NCBI GenBank assembly: GCA_947044405.1
Contig: CAMRHE010000323.1
Location: 867,001 to 931,000 of the forward strand
DNA: 64,000 nt
Origin: Leptodactylus fallax
Taxonomy: Eukaryota > Chordata > Amphibia > Anura > Leptodactylidae
Direction: 5' to 3'
Each line of letters opens with the position of its first letter. Position 1 is the first letter of the stretch. The translations under genes were made by a program, and so were the position numbers. Positions 32,905 through 44,115 of this stretch are shown here, piece after piece. Under the pieces are notes generated by a model that searched no databases, was not told the origin of the DNA, and saw only the letters and a list, made by a program, of their open reading frames with translations.

Positions 32905-33170
32905 GCCCGTAGGTAGATAGGTTAGGGCCACCTGAATAAAACAGTGTTTTCTCCTTGAGAATTGCTGCCTCTGTAGCTGAGATATCGCTGTTTTTGTTAA
33001 TATGCAAATGAGCTCTTTGGAGCAAAGGGGACGTTGCTGCTTACCACTTTGGAGCAATGGCAAGGTTAATTTAATATTGACAAAAATGGCGATCTCTCAG
33101 CAATTCACAAGGGGAAAACACCATTTGATTCAGGTGACCCTAATCTATCTATCTGCAGGGCTGGGGTGAT
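32905..33170. mobile_element. Foldback element A, second copy
   Basis: Matches 21112-21480 in the core (gagctctttggagcaa around the centre; aatatgcaaatgagctc; the cgattcacaag/cttgagaattgctgcctc arms). Like the first copy it begins with an inverted satellite-like phrase (taggtagataggttaggg) and its right arm opens into the 49-bp satellite. Confidence 0.82.
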
Positions 33171-33885
33171 ATGCTGGTTTCTGGTGACACTAATCTATCT
33201 ATCTGCAGGGCTGGGGTGATATGCTGGTTTCTGGTGACACTAACCTATCTATCTGCAGGGCTGGGGTGATAGGCTGGGGTCTGGTGACACTAACCTATCT
33301 ATCTGCAGGGCTGGGGTGATATGCTGGGTCTGGTGACACTAACCCATCTATCTGCAGGGCTGGGGTGATATGCTGGTTCTGGTGACACTAACCTATCTAT
33401 CTGCAGGGCTGGGGTGATATGCTGGTTCTGGTGACACTAACCTATCTATCTGCAGGGCTGGGGTGATATGCTGGGTCTGGTGACACTAACCTATCTACCT
33501 GCAGGGCTGGGGTGATATGCTGGGTCTGGTGACACTAACCTATCTATCTGCAGGGCTGGGGTGATATGCTGGGTCTGGTGACACTAACCTATCTATCTGC
33601 AGGGCTGGGGTGATATGCTGGATCTGATTACACTAACCTATCTATCTGCAGGGCTGGGGTGATATGCTGGGGTCTGGTGACACTAACCTATCTATCTGCA
33701 GGGCTGGGGTGATATGCTGGTTCTGGTGACACTAACCTATCTATCTGCAGGGCTGGGGTGATATCCTGGTTCTGGTGACACTAACCTATCTATCTGCAGG
33801 GCTGGGGTGATATGCTGGGGTCTGGTGACACTAACCTATCTATCTGCAGGGCTGGGGTGATAGACTGGGGTCTGGTGACACTCCC
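33135..33885. repeat. 49-bp satellite array, second locus (about 15 units)
   Basis: Same 49-bp unit as at 29114-30597, continuing from the right arm of the second foldback copy. Units here are more uniform, with few length variants. Confidence 0.95.
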
Positions 33886-34200
33886 TTTGAAAGTGATCAC
33901 AGATAGTAACCAATCCCGCTCTCATTGAATTAACTGGCTGCACTGGGACATGTGTTATAATAATGACCAACACTGATATGGAAAATGATTATTGATTTTT
34001 TTTTCTTTAAAATAGTTAAATAGGTAAAATGTCAAACACAGCAGAGGGAATATGACAATGATCAGGAAGAGCAGAAGAATTATTACTGGAGGAACATACA
34101 TGAGAATAGCTGGGTAAGCATTAGTGACTGCTAGAATAAGAAGAACCAAGGAACACATGTATATATATATATATATTGTATATAGTAATGACTGACTTAC

Positions 34201-34340
34201 ATCATTGATGTCACTACCCCCGGTTTTCACATACATAATACGATATCCATTCACATTCTTATGTGAGTGGTCCCAAGACACTGTGGCACTGCTGTGTTCA
34301 ATATTAGAAAATCGGAGGTTTCTAGGTGCGGTTAAAGGTA
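34201..34340 (-). CDS. COL14A1: COL14A1 exon: FN3 domain 4, first half
   Basis: 140 nt, phase 1 in and 0 out. It encodes [19 protein letters not shown], then [15 protein letters not shown] and SDIND. The donor is GAT|gtaagt; a short AT repeat follows in the intron. Confidence 0.94.
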
Positions 34341-34401
34341 CTGCAGAAACATGAAACATTAAGCATGATGGGGATGAAACATTTGTAGCTTTAAAGATGC
34401 T

Positions 34402-34403
34402 TC

Positions 34404-34443
<40 letters not shown>
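34402..34443. repeat. (TATC)n microsatellite
   Basis: About ten perfect tetramers, starting within about 20 nt of the FN3-3 donor site. Confidence 0.96.
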
Positions 34444-34444
<1 letters not shown>

Positions 34445-34461
34445 ACATATGACTTCCTTAC

Positions 34462-34591
34462 ATGTGGTTTCTTGCCCAGTGAGTGGATCGCTGGCTTCTT
34501 CTCCAAACATAGCATAGACTGTGACTGTGTATTCAGTACTAGGAGTCAATCCATCCAACTCCACATCTGTCACTGAACCGGCAACCTTCAT
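34462..34591 (-). CDS. COL14A1: COL14A1 exon: FN3 domain 3, second half
   Basis: 130 nt, phase 0 in and 1 out. It encodes [20 protein letters not shown] and ends DPLTGQETT. The donor ACAT|gtaagg is followed within about 20 nt by a TATC microsatellite at 34402-34443. Confidence 0.94.
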
Positions 34592-34915
34592 CTGAAATAT
34601 GTAAAATTATCATTGTCACCAACAGCTTCGTCTACTCCGTTTAGTCTACCTTAAATTATCCCAAAACTTCCTACTGCATGGCCATGTCTACTTTTACCAA
34701 TGAGCCAAGAAACTACTTGGCCATTGGGTAGAGCAGGGCCAGGACCAACAGCAGGCAGGTTAGATGACCACCTAGGATGCTGGGGGAAGGGATAGGGGGT
34801 ACAATTTCTGAACAATTGAACTTCACATGGAGGGTCTGATGACCATGCGTCTACACAATGGACTTCAAGTCTACGTTGACCTTATGAAATATTCAGATGT
34901 ACCATGACAATTTAC

Positions 34916-35061
34916 CTCTTTTTCATCTGCAACCAACCCCTCGGTGAGAGGAGCATAGAGGATCATATACCCAGTGGCACCTGCAACACCAACCCATTTT
35001 GCCCTCATACTTCGATGGGTGACGTCGTACAGTTCAAGATCAGAGGCCATCGGTAATGCCA
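34916..35061 (-). CDS. COL14A1: COL14A1 exon: FN3 domain 3, first half
   Basis: 146 nt, phase 1 in and 0 out. It encodes [19 protein letters not shown], then AKW and [12 protein letters not shown]. This segment is one of the clearest matches to COL14A1. The donor is GAG|gtaaat. Confidence 0.95.
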
Positions 35062-35236
35062 CTGGAAAGGAATAACATAGAATAACATTAATTATTCTGA
35101 CATACTAGAGCAATGGCCCTGACTGGTTAGGACACCTCTTCAAGTTCAGGCCTGAGAGGTGCTCTCCATTGGGGAGCCACCATAAAAACATCTCTAGTCA
35201 AGAGGACTAAAATGGAGTTTCTCACAAGCTACTCAC

Positions 35237-35366
35237 ATGTGGTTTCAGTGCCACGCAGGCCTTCCGTGGTACTCCTTGAGTACACAGCAAACACAGCAAT
35301 TTGATATTCCGTCAGAGACATCAAGTTCTTAAGCACAGTGGTGGAGACGCTGCCATCAACTATAAC
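35237..35366 (-). CDS. COL14A1: COL14A1 exon: FN3 domain 2, second half
   Basis: 130 nt, phase 0 in and 1 out. It encodes [19 protein letters not shown] and ends GTETT. Leu-x-x-x-Thr-Glu-Tyr is the classic FN3 E/F-strand signature. The donor is CCACAT|gtgagt. Confidence 0.93.
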
Positions 35367-35537
35367 CTGCAAAGTCAACAGGACAAAAGTTCTTCAGTCC
35401 TAAAGAACAAAGCTTTGTAGGTGGCTCCTAAATCCATTGTAGATATCAGAGATGACCACACTGGTATATTATGGTGACCAGACCTTGTCTATGTTGAGAA
35501 GCAGTAATAACCCAATGTCTTAGCTGCTAGTGCTTAC

Positions 35538-35689
35538 CTCTTCTGGCTGTCCTCCCTTTGTAGGATAATACACCACACGGTATTTTTCAACATTTCCTGG
35601 CGCATGAGACCAAGTAACGCGGAAACTTCTTGCTGTTACTTCTGATGTGACTAACTCAGATGGAGATCCAACCTCCTCAACAATGTCCG
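35538..35689 (-). CDS. COL14A1: COL14A1 exon: FN3 domain 2, first half
   Basis: 152 nt, phase 1 in and 0 out. It encodes a short acidic lead ([13 protein letters not shown]), then [13 protein letters not shown] with the FN3 Trp, and [11 protein letters not shown]. The donor GAG|gtaagc is strong. Confidence 0.93.
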
Positions 35690-35870
35690 CTAGAAACAGA
35701 GAATTTTCCTATCAGTCTCATTTACCATATTCTGAAATCGTGCAAGTACAACCATTCGTACAGCTTTATCCATTATGTCTAATGAGGCAGTCTAAAATAT
35801 TAGGTTGTTGTGTCACATCTATGACCCAATATGTGTTGGCTCTTGTTCATTTCCATCCTAAATGCAACTT

Positions 35871-36278
35871 CAAGGGGTTGTCCACGAATTTTGGAAACCC
35901 TGGAGGAAGCCGGAGAATGGGAAACATAGGAAAAAAAGATACATACCTGTCCTCGGTGCTTCGTTGAGCATCACCACTGTCCAGTCCAGTGTGCATTGGT
36001 GCCTGTGCCGGCGGAAGACCTCACCGCATGCTACTGATTGCCCTCAGCGGTGTAAGGAAAGGAACCAGTGATGTATGTGAGTGACATCACCAGTTCCTTT
36101 CCTGTGACCGCCGATTGCCTGTGCTGTTGCGGCACAGGACTTCCACCAGCACAGGCAACAGTGTGCACTGGATCGCAAAGGAGTGCTGGGGACTGGTGAG
36201 TATCATTTTTCTTTTTAATGCTTGCCCTTCCCCAGCCTCCTCCAGAGTTTCCAAAATTAGTGGACAACCACTTTAACC
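35871..36278. mobile_element. T2-like foldback element (AAGGGGTTGTCCACNAATTTTGG)
   Basis: Left end aaggggttgtccacgaattt pairs with right end aaattagtggacaaccactt; inner segments ggaaaccctggaggaagccgg and gcctcctccagagtttcca also pair. The centre has ggaaccagtgatgtatgtga inverted against tgacatcaccagttcc. About 400 bp, non-coding. Confidence 0.8.
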
Positions 36279-37441
36279 GGTTAAATAGTCTTAATTGAAT
36301 GTTTTCTGCTATTTTACTATTGTAGAGTCTGTGAAATTACTTCTCACAGCTGGCTGCCCTGTTGAATCTGGCACAGATCTGACTGAGAATGGCCTCTTGC
36401 TGTGTCAGCTTAGGCCATATATATAAAAGGACTGTGTTATAGTGAAAATATATGCCCAGTTGGTTCTTTTCTTGTTATTGCAGTAATAAGTTCATTACAG
36501 TTGTCAACCATGGGCCAGATAGGTGGATATGGTGTTTCAGGCACTGATAATTACAGTTCACATTAGATGGCTGTTGGCCAAACACTTGATCAGTTGATAG
36601 CTCCAAATCCCTCCTGACCCACACTGCACGCTGGGGTCAGACATCCCATTGAACTCAGACAACCTGATCCTGGACATTTACTGTCGGATGAGAGTTGTGA
36701 GGTCCCCATACACATTAGATGGTTGACCAGTCCACCAAAATCATAATGGTCTAATGTACAGTATATAACCAGCTTTAGTCACCCTGTGTGGCCCTCTCTT
36801 GTCTCGTTTCACGTCGAGCCTTGCCCACCATAGAACAAATATATATGTATAAAAGTTGAGCTTTGCATAATTATAATCCAGCCTCACTAGTTATTGACTT
36901 TATTGCCAAAATATAGCCCAGGGGAGGAGAAAAACTGAAATGTGATGAACAATAGCAAGGTATTAAAATCCTGGAGACTCAGGAGTCATTACCTTATATC
37001 ATGTTGATTTATTGTCATGGATGGATTTGTTGACAGCAGAGTCCAATATAAGAGATGACTACCCTTGTCACATTATATCCACCAATAAGCAGGTTATTAT
37101 ACAGAGCCAGCTGATGGCCCTGGGAGGTATAACATGCACATACAGACACTCGCTTGTCTTTCAACTCAAGAAACTTCTGAGTTTTTAGTCCACATGATCA
37201 TTCATGATCCGAGGTGTAACTTGAAGCTCCAGGGCCCAAAAACAAAACCTCTAACAGAGCCTCCACCTACCACGTACCATCTATAACTCTGGTGACTTCT
37301 GCTGCGGCAGAGGGTTCTTGGGTGGCCTCAGACACCAGAATGTGACTGCTCCTTCTCTACTCCCATAACTGAGCCCAGTTCACAATGACGAAAATTCTTG
37401 CTTTGGTAGACACGACCAAACCTGTGGTTATCTTAGCTCAC

Positions 37442-37603
37442 CTTTTATAGTAATGTCTATGTCCTCCACTCTCTCGCACACGGTTTTTGTGAGGGATTCG
37501 ACAATGGAGTTCATGATGTTGAAGTCGGCCACATTGTATACGTGGTCACTGTGCGGCTCGGAGGCAATCTCCCTCAGTTCATTGGCATCGGCGTTTTTCA
37601 CAC
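37442..37603 (-). CDS. COL14A1: COL14A1 exon: VWA domain 1, last part
   Basis: 162 nt, phase 1 in and out. It starts [17 protein letters not shown] and ends [14 protein letters not shown]. The Cys in TVCERV is the likely partner of the FSCKTP Cys in the first VWA exon. The donor is AAAAG|gtgagc. A (TATC)n microsatellite lies about 75 bp upstream on the transcript, at 37679-37728. Confidence 0.93.
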
Positions 37604-37676
37604 CTTTGGGATGAGAACAGATATGAAAAATGGAAACAAAATAACATATTATAGATCATCACATGTAAAGCTCCAC

Positions 37677-37678
<2 letters not shown>

Positions 37679-37728
<50 letters not shown>
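37679..37728. repeat. (ATCT)n microsatellite
   Basis: About twelve perfect tetramers, 75 bp from the last VWA-1 exon. Confidence 0.96.
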
Positions 37729-37739
37729 GCCTTTGATTG

Positions 37740-38980
37740 AGAAGGATCCACCAATGATAAGCTCTAAGTAACAGTAATCACCTGTAAGCTGAGAAGGAGT
37801 CAGGCAGAAATTATAAATTGCCCCACAGCACCTCCCTAGGAACAATGGGGCATTACACACAATCTATTTTTAAGACCACGGCTTGTCTGGGTAATGCATT
37901 CCTATATAAAGTACTCTTTGAAACCACTCTCTGCTTTGGGAAATAGAGGGAAATTCCAGTAAAGAATCCCCCTCTAATATATTCTCATTCAGGGGTTGTG
38001 TAAGGCAGGCGATCTACCACAAAGAGACTTTTATTTTGCCTCTAGAGCCCATCTTTCTACCCCCATTGAGAATTAACCACCAGTGAAGTAAAACAAATTT
38101 GTACTTTTCAGCAACTTAAGGAAATCAAACATCAAAAATGTGAAGCCCGAGGGGCCAAATTTCTCACATGCCTTTGCCGAGCTTTCAATGTTCCATAGTC
38201 TTTAATAGTTATAAATAGTGACAAAGAAGGTGAGTGGACTCCATGATAGTTATGGTATAGATGGGTTTGGGGTAATTTTCTTGACATGTGTGAATACATA
38301 CATAACATTCAGCAATTGATACTACTGGTTTCTCAGATTCACTCTCCACCTCCAGTCGATCTAGACTTGTATATGCCCTTATTATTTCCCAACTTCCCTT
38401 TTATGGTCTCCAACTTATCCTCAGTTCAGTTAATCTAACTCTCCCTTCACTCCTCTTCGGCCTCTCTCGCGCCAGTCCTTCTATTAGCTATGAGTTCATC
38501 TCGAAAATAATAATGGTATACAGGAAAGTCCACAACCTCCATATACCTCTGCCCTAATCTCATCACACTCCATCTGCATCTTTCGAAAGACCTTCTTCAT
38601 TTCGGTCCACTTGACTGCTCTTTACATCATCTTCAAGATGTCTCCCGAGCTTTCGCCATAACTCGTCACCTAACTTTTTCCCTCCATTCAAACAATCAAA
38701 GGTAACCTAAAAACCACATCTTGAGTCTACAACCTACAATAACCCTACTGCAACTATACAGGAAACATGAAAGTAATTATCTTTTCCCCTGTTCCTCAGG
38801 GGCGGGACTTTCTCTCCTCAGTACCAGTCTGTAACACGGTAAACTATAATAATTTGTACTACTAATGTTTTTACAACCCTCTGAGACTCAAATATAGAAT
38901 GCCCTAGAATATAATAGTATTATAAATTAAATAATAGTAAACCTAAATTACAACTTCTTTACACATGACTTGAGAAATTT
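37740..38980. other. Intron sequence without recognised feature
   Basis: Unique-looking intron DNA between two VWA exons. I see no tandem or foldback structure and no further exon. Confidence 0.6.
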
Positions 38981-38992
38981 CTCAGCTCTTAC

Positions 38993-39157
38993 CAATAGCG
39001 AATAGTTCGATTCCTGCATCTTTCAGGCTTTTGGCAGGTGGAATAACATCGTCTTGAGATTTTCCATCAGTAATCAAAATACCAATCTTTGGTAGGTCCT
39101 GTCTTGCCCCTGCTTCTTGCTTAAAGCTATTTTCCAGGATGTATGTTAAGGCCAGAC
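38993..39157 (-). CDS. COL14A1: COL14A1 exon: VWA domain 1, third part
   Basis: 165 nt, phase 1 in and out. It encodes [17 protein letters not shown] and [17 protein letters not shown], the latter with the third MIDAS Asp (ITDG), and ends ELFAI. The acceptor cttAG is preceded by only about 35-45 nt of ordinary sequence before a 35-bp satellite array begins, so the intron side of this splice site is almost entirely repeat. Confidence 0.95.
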
Positions 39158-39192
39158 CTAAGAAAGCAATGCAACAGCGAAGAGACACAAAA

Positions 39193-40455
39193 TCATAGGA
39201 TTATAGTAGTTATATTCTTGTACATAGGAAGGCAGTATTATAGTAGTTATATTCTTGTACATAGGAGCAGTATTATAGTAGTTATATTCTTGTACATAGG
39301 AGTAGTATTATAGTAGTTATATTCTTGTACATAGGAGGCAGTATTATAGTAGTTATATTCTTGTACATAGGCGCAGTATTATAGTAGTTATATTCTTGTA
39401 CATAGGAGCAGTATTATAGTAGTTATATTCTTGTACATAGGACAGTATTATAGTAGTTATATTCTTGTACATAGGAGCAGTATTATAGTAGTTATATTCT
39501 AGTACATAGGAGCAGTATTATAGTAGTTATATTCTTGTACATAGGGGCAGTATTATAGTAGTTATATTCTTGTACATAGGAGGCAGTATTATAGTAGTTA
39601 TATTCTTGTACATAGGAGCAGTATTATAGTAGTTATATTCTTGTACATAGGAGCAGTATTATAGTAGGTATATTCTTGTACATAGGAGCAGTATTATAGT
39701 AGTTATATTCTTGTACATAGGAGGCAGTATTATAGTAGTTATATTCTTGTACATAGGAGTAGTATTATAGTAGTTATATTCTTGTACATAGGAGCAGTAT
39801 TACAGTAGTTATATTCTTGTACATAGGAGCAGTATTATAGTAGTTATATTCTTGTACATAGGAGCAGTATTATAGTAGTTATATTCTTGTACATAGGAGC
39901 AGTATTATAGTAGCTATATTCTTGTACATAGGAAGGCAGTATTATAGTAGTTATATTCTTGTACATAGGAGCAGTATTATAGTAGTCATATTCTTGTACA
40001 TAGGAGCAGTATTATAGTAGTTATATTCTTGTACATAGGAGCAGTATTATAGTAGTTATATGCTTGTACATAGGGGGCAGTATTATAGTAGTTATATTCT
40101 TGTACATAGGAGCAGTATTATAGTAGTTGTATTCTTGTACATAGGAGCAGTATTATAGTAGTCATATTCTTGTACATAGGAGCAGTATTATAGTAGTTAT
40201 ATTCTTGTACATAGGGGCAGTATTATAGTAGTTATATTCTTGTACATAGGAGCAGTATTATAGTAGTTATATTCTTGTACATAGGAGCAGTATTATAGTA
40301 GTTATATGCTTGTACATAGGGGCAGTATTATAGTAGTTATATTCTTGTACATAGGAGCAGTATTATAGTAGTTATATTCTTGTACATAGGAGCAGTATTA
40401 TAGTAGTTATATTATTGTACATAGGAGCAGTGTTATAATAGTTATATTCTTGAAC
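39193..40455. repeat. 35-bp satellite array 2 (about 36 units, reverse orientation)
   Basis: Reverse complement of the array 1 unit: ttatagtagttatattcttg followed by tacataggagcagta. It lies in the intron between the second and third VWA-1 exons and starts about 35-45 bp from the splice acceptor at 39158. Confidence 0.97.
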
Positions 40456-40649
40456 ATATAAACAATATATACTCTTGACCATATAAAAAGTTTTAGGCCA
40501 GATATATTAGATCAATGATTCCCAATATTCCCATGCCTATAACCCAGTATGCAAAATTACATCACAGTAACCCCAAGGCTTAACCTATTAAAAACAAGGA
40601 CTGCGTGCAAAGACACTTCACGTGGATTCTTTGGACACTGAAACATCAG

Positions 40650-40699
<50 letters not shown>
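40650..40699. repeat. (GATA)n microsatellite
   Basis: About twelve perfect tetramers ending nine bases from the splice donor of the second VWA exon. Confidence 0.97.
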
Positions 40700-40708
40700 A
40701 TACGGTAC

Positions 40709-40828
40709 CTGTGAGTGTGTTTCCACCTTTATAAGGCAGGTTACGGACAGCGTCTATCACAGCTTCCTTGGTGTCATAGGTGTTCAGGTTCCACTCTATT
40801 CTGGGATCTCCACTGTACTGGGCCAAAC
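40709..40828 (-). CDS. COL14A1: COL14A1 exon: VWA domain 1, second part
   Basis: 120 nt, phase 1 in and out. It encodes [16 protein letters not shown] and then [13 protein letters not shown], whose Thr is the second MIDAS ligand. The donor is gtaccg, weaker than consensus, and a GATA microsatellite begins only nine bases into the intron (40650-40699). Confidence 0.95.
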
Positions 40829-40909
40829 CTGAACCAGAAGGTAAAACAAGCATGTAACATAGACTCTACAAATACTGACAAACTGATCAGTAATTTCACA
40901 TCACGTTAC

Positions 40910-41068
40910 CTATTCTCGTTTTGCCGCTGCCAACGTTGAATGCACTGACCAGGTTCTCTATGAACAGGCGGACAAGTCTAAAGTTAAGTCGTCCAATACT
41001 CCACGAGCCGTCCACCAGAATCACTATGTCTGCATTTGCTGGAGTTTTACAGGAAAACTGAACTGATT
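40910..41068 (-). CDS. COL14A1: COL14A1 exon: VWA domain 1, first part (MIDAS DGSWS)
   Basis: 159 nt, phase 1 in and out. It starts [10 protein letters not shown] and continues [19 protein letters not shown] is the DxSxS metal-ion-dependent adhesion site motif of VWA domains. The Cys in FSCKTP is the first of the pair that normally closes the VWA domain. The acceptor is attAG and the donor ATAG|gtaacg. Confidence 0.95.
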
Positions 41069-41364
41069 CTAATATAAAAGAAAAAATGGCATCAGTGACC
41101 GCGGATTGGAAGTCACAACAACTGATATATAAAGATTTTATTCAGATACCTAAGATCACTTCATTCCTTTACCGTTATCTGGTGTGCAGATGGACTACTG
41201 GATAACAATAATAAGATACTAGATAGGTAGATAATTCTAATACATATATTGCTAGATACCGGATTATTCAGGGGTGGCTGGAGTTAAAAGGGTTCCCCAC
41301 TTTAGACAATCCAATTTTTTTTAGACAATAAGTAGATCACATGGGGTGGCTATAATTTGATAAA

Positions 41365-42290
41365 TGGGTTATCCAGGACTATGATACTGAGATCCTTCTC
41401 AGGAAATAACGTCACATCTAGGACTATGATACTGAGATCCTTCTCAGGAAGTGACATCAGATCTATGACTATGATACGGAGATCTTTCTCAGGAAGTGAC
41501 ATCAGATCTAGGACTATGATACTGAGATCCTTCTCAGGAAGTGACATCATATCTAGGACTATGATACTGAGATCCTTCTCAGGAAGTGACGTCACATCTA
41601 GGACTATGATACTGAGATCCTTCTCAGGAAGTGACATCAGATCTATGACTATGATACTGAGATCCTTCTCAGGAAGTGACATCATATCTAGGACTATGAT
41701 ACTGAGATCCTTCTCAGGAAGTGACATCAGATCTATGACTATGATACTGAGATCCTTCTCAGGAAGTGACATCAGATCTATGACTATGATACTGAGATCC
41801 TTCTCAGGAAGTGACATCAGATCTATGACTATGATACTGAGATCCTTCTCAGGAAGTGACATCAGATCTATGACTATGATACTGAGATCCTTCTCAGGAA
41901 GTGACATCATATCTAGGACTATGATACTGAGATCCTTTTCAGGAAGTGACATCAGATCTATGACTATGATACTGAGATCCTTCTCAGGAAGTGACATCAG
42001 ATCTATGACTATGATACTGAGATCCTTCTCAGGAAGTGACATCACATCTAGGACTATGATACTGAGATCCTTGTCAGGAAGTGACATCACATTTAGGACT
42101 ATGATACTGAGATTCTTCTCAAGAAGTGACATCACGTCTAAGGTCTATGATACTGATTCCACTTCCTCTTCTGAGGAACTGACATCATTTGAATGGAACT
42201 GAGCTGTAGCATGGCCATGTAATCAATGCACATGATGTCACTTCCTGAGGAGAAAGTGGAGCTCAGTATCATAGTCCTGGATAACCCCTT
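41365..42290. mobile_element. T2-like foldback MITE with an amplified arm
   Basis: Left end gggttatccaggactatgat and right end atcatagtcctggataaccc are inverted. The right arm (42231-42287) holds a single copy of the phrase that is repeated 17 times on the left. An unamplified relative is at 61514-61735, sharing gggttatccagga, aggaagtgacatcacatc and the central gagctg-agca-ggccatgt. Confidence 0.85.
41371..42135. repeat. 45-bp tandem repeat (17 units) within the foldback MITE
   Basis: Unit: atctaggactatgatactga, gatccttctcaggaagtg, acatcag (45 bp; TAGG/TATG variants). Because 45 is a multiple of three and the unit lacks stops in one frame on each strand, it creates open frames of about 260-280 codons on both strands. 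These are repeat artefacts, not genes. Confidence 0.95.
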
Positions 42291-42474
42291 CAAATTTATT
42301 TTACACAGCAGCACCACCACAGGACAAGTGAACCATTACACATTTTAATCAATGGGCTATCTTTGTAATGAATGAAGGTCTTGTCCTTTACATGGTATCC
42401 TGTTGTACTAAGTCAGAATGTCCTCATAAACCAGCAACCCTTTCTCAAAAATAGTATACACCCTCTCTCGTGTC

Positions 42475-42575
42475 ACATGGTGGTCCAGGAAGCTGAGATA
42501 TATGCTGGGGTAGCTACAGAACCCGAACAAACAACATCCCATATCTCAGCTTCCATGACCCATGTGACTGTTGCA
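42475..42575. repeat. Hairpin-forming inverted repeat
   Basis: gtcacatggtggtccaggaa and ctgagatat pair with atatctcag, cttccatgacccatgtgac. Arms about 35 bp, loop about 30 bp. Probably a small MITE. Confidence 0.65.
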
Positions 42576-42664
42576 TTTAGAGATTGGGATATTACAATGG
42601 ACTCGGTCACACATGAATTTACCAGTTTTCAGATATTTTCATGTATAGTCATATAGCGAAAAGC

Positions 42665-42755
42665 GAAACCGTTGTCCATAGCAACCAATCAGAGGACTAC
42701 TTTCACTTTTCTAAAATCTTATTGGTTGCTATGGGCAATGGCTCCATTTCCCCCT
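42665..42755. repeat. Hairpin-forming inverted repeat with CCAAT boxes
   Basis: ttgtccatagcaaccaatca pairs with ttattggttgctatgggcaa. Arms about 20-25 bp around a 35-bp loop. Both arms contain a CCAAT core. Probably a MITE of the snap-back type. Confidence 0.65.
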
Positions 42756-43954
42756 TGTACTAGTTTTGAGAAATCTCTTCCAATGGTTTCAAGATTATTT
42801 CTGGCTAAATTAGTGAATTATTTTTAAGAAATGTGAATTTTCATCTTCATCAAAGTCAAATATTTTACTAAAAATCTATATTTCAGTGCAAATCCTGAAA
42901 AAGAAAGAAAATTTTCACAGTGAACTGTAAAGCAAATGTCGAGTTTAGTATAAAAAAATTAAAAAAAAAAAAAATAAGTACAGAAATGTGATCAGTGAGA
43001 TAAGATGGCGTCCGGCAGTGGTGCTTGGAGAACTGACGGCCTTGGTGGGTATTAAAGACATAGATCATTCATACATATTGGCTCCTTTAAGATGATTTTA
43101 ATCAACAAGGCCACACAACCCTAAAACGGAATAAAGAAGAGCAAGATGGTTAGATAAATTTAAAAATCATAGACAGGCAATAGAAGAAATTTATTAGATT
43201 TCAGAAACATTGCATTGTGGGAGATGTAGTTCTTCCCACCTACAGTGACTGTGCGAACCATAACATAACAGAGCATGCTACGTATAGACATTGATCCCAG
43301 CAAGGGTCTTTGTAGATCTAAGGGTCTGCGCCTGAGAGGTAACTGAAAGCAAGCAGAAGTATTACGCAGCTCCGTATATGATGGAAAATAGAAAAGATGT
43401 GTATTTAATACATTATTCAATCAGTCTAGTGTGTCTTGGTACAGCCTGTTCCTTAGAGGCCTCCATTGCAGAGGTTATGGGGCCTGCAAAGGGCCCAAAC
43501 CTAGAGGAATTGAGAAGTTATGCTCCTATGAAGGGTTCCTTTACTCCTAAGGCCCCATTGCAGTAGAAATATTTCCAGTTCTCATCATGCCACATATAGT
43601 TTCACCCCGTTCATCCATGGTGGGTATCTGTAGCAGGTGCTCTGGGGTGGGGCCTGTGGCAGAAACTATGGAGGATCCGTGGCTGACACTCTGAGGGGCA
43701 TCTGAAGTCACCAAATGGTGGCAATTGAGCCATTGGCACAGTACGGGGCCAATTTTAGGCATTTCTGCGCACACCACATACTGAGTAATTTTGCTCTGCT
43801 CTGTGTATTACCTTCTGTCTAACCCTGGAAGTCATGAACTGGGCCCACCAGTGTGTCAAAATGGCCGTCCCTATGGGCAAGATGAACTTGCGTAGGTCTT
43901 CTCCTCTCTACTGGCAATACAATATTAGCAAACATTGGACTGTGGCTCATAGAG

Positions 43955-44115
43955 TTGTAGCTATAGGGGGTGCATCGGTGTCAGTCACTACCAGGCCCTG
44001 GAATCTGAAGGGGCCCAATGGTCTCTCTGCCACATAAAATATGGCACTAATTGGCACAAGGTAGGTAGCGGTCCCATTTCAGAATTTGCACTGGGGCCCA
44101 AGAGCTTCAAGTTTC
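43955..44115. repeat. Dispersed repeat (gtagctatagggggtgca), copy 1
   Basis: Shares gtagctatagggggtgca, gggccctg-a-ctgaag-ggccc and gtctctctgccacat with 51911-52085. Probably derived from a hAT-type element, with ends no longer visible. Confidence 0.55.

Noticed and set aside
41350..42202. Overlapping open frames of about 260 and 280 codons on both strands
   Set aside because: They are the same 15-residue phrase repeated, caused by a 45-bp tandem repeat whose unit is a multiple of three; no unique sequence, and located inside a MITE arm in a COL14A1 intron.
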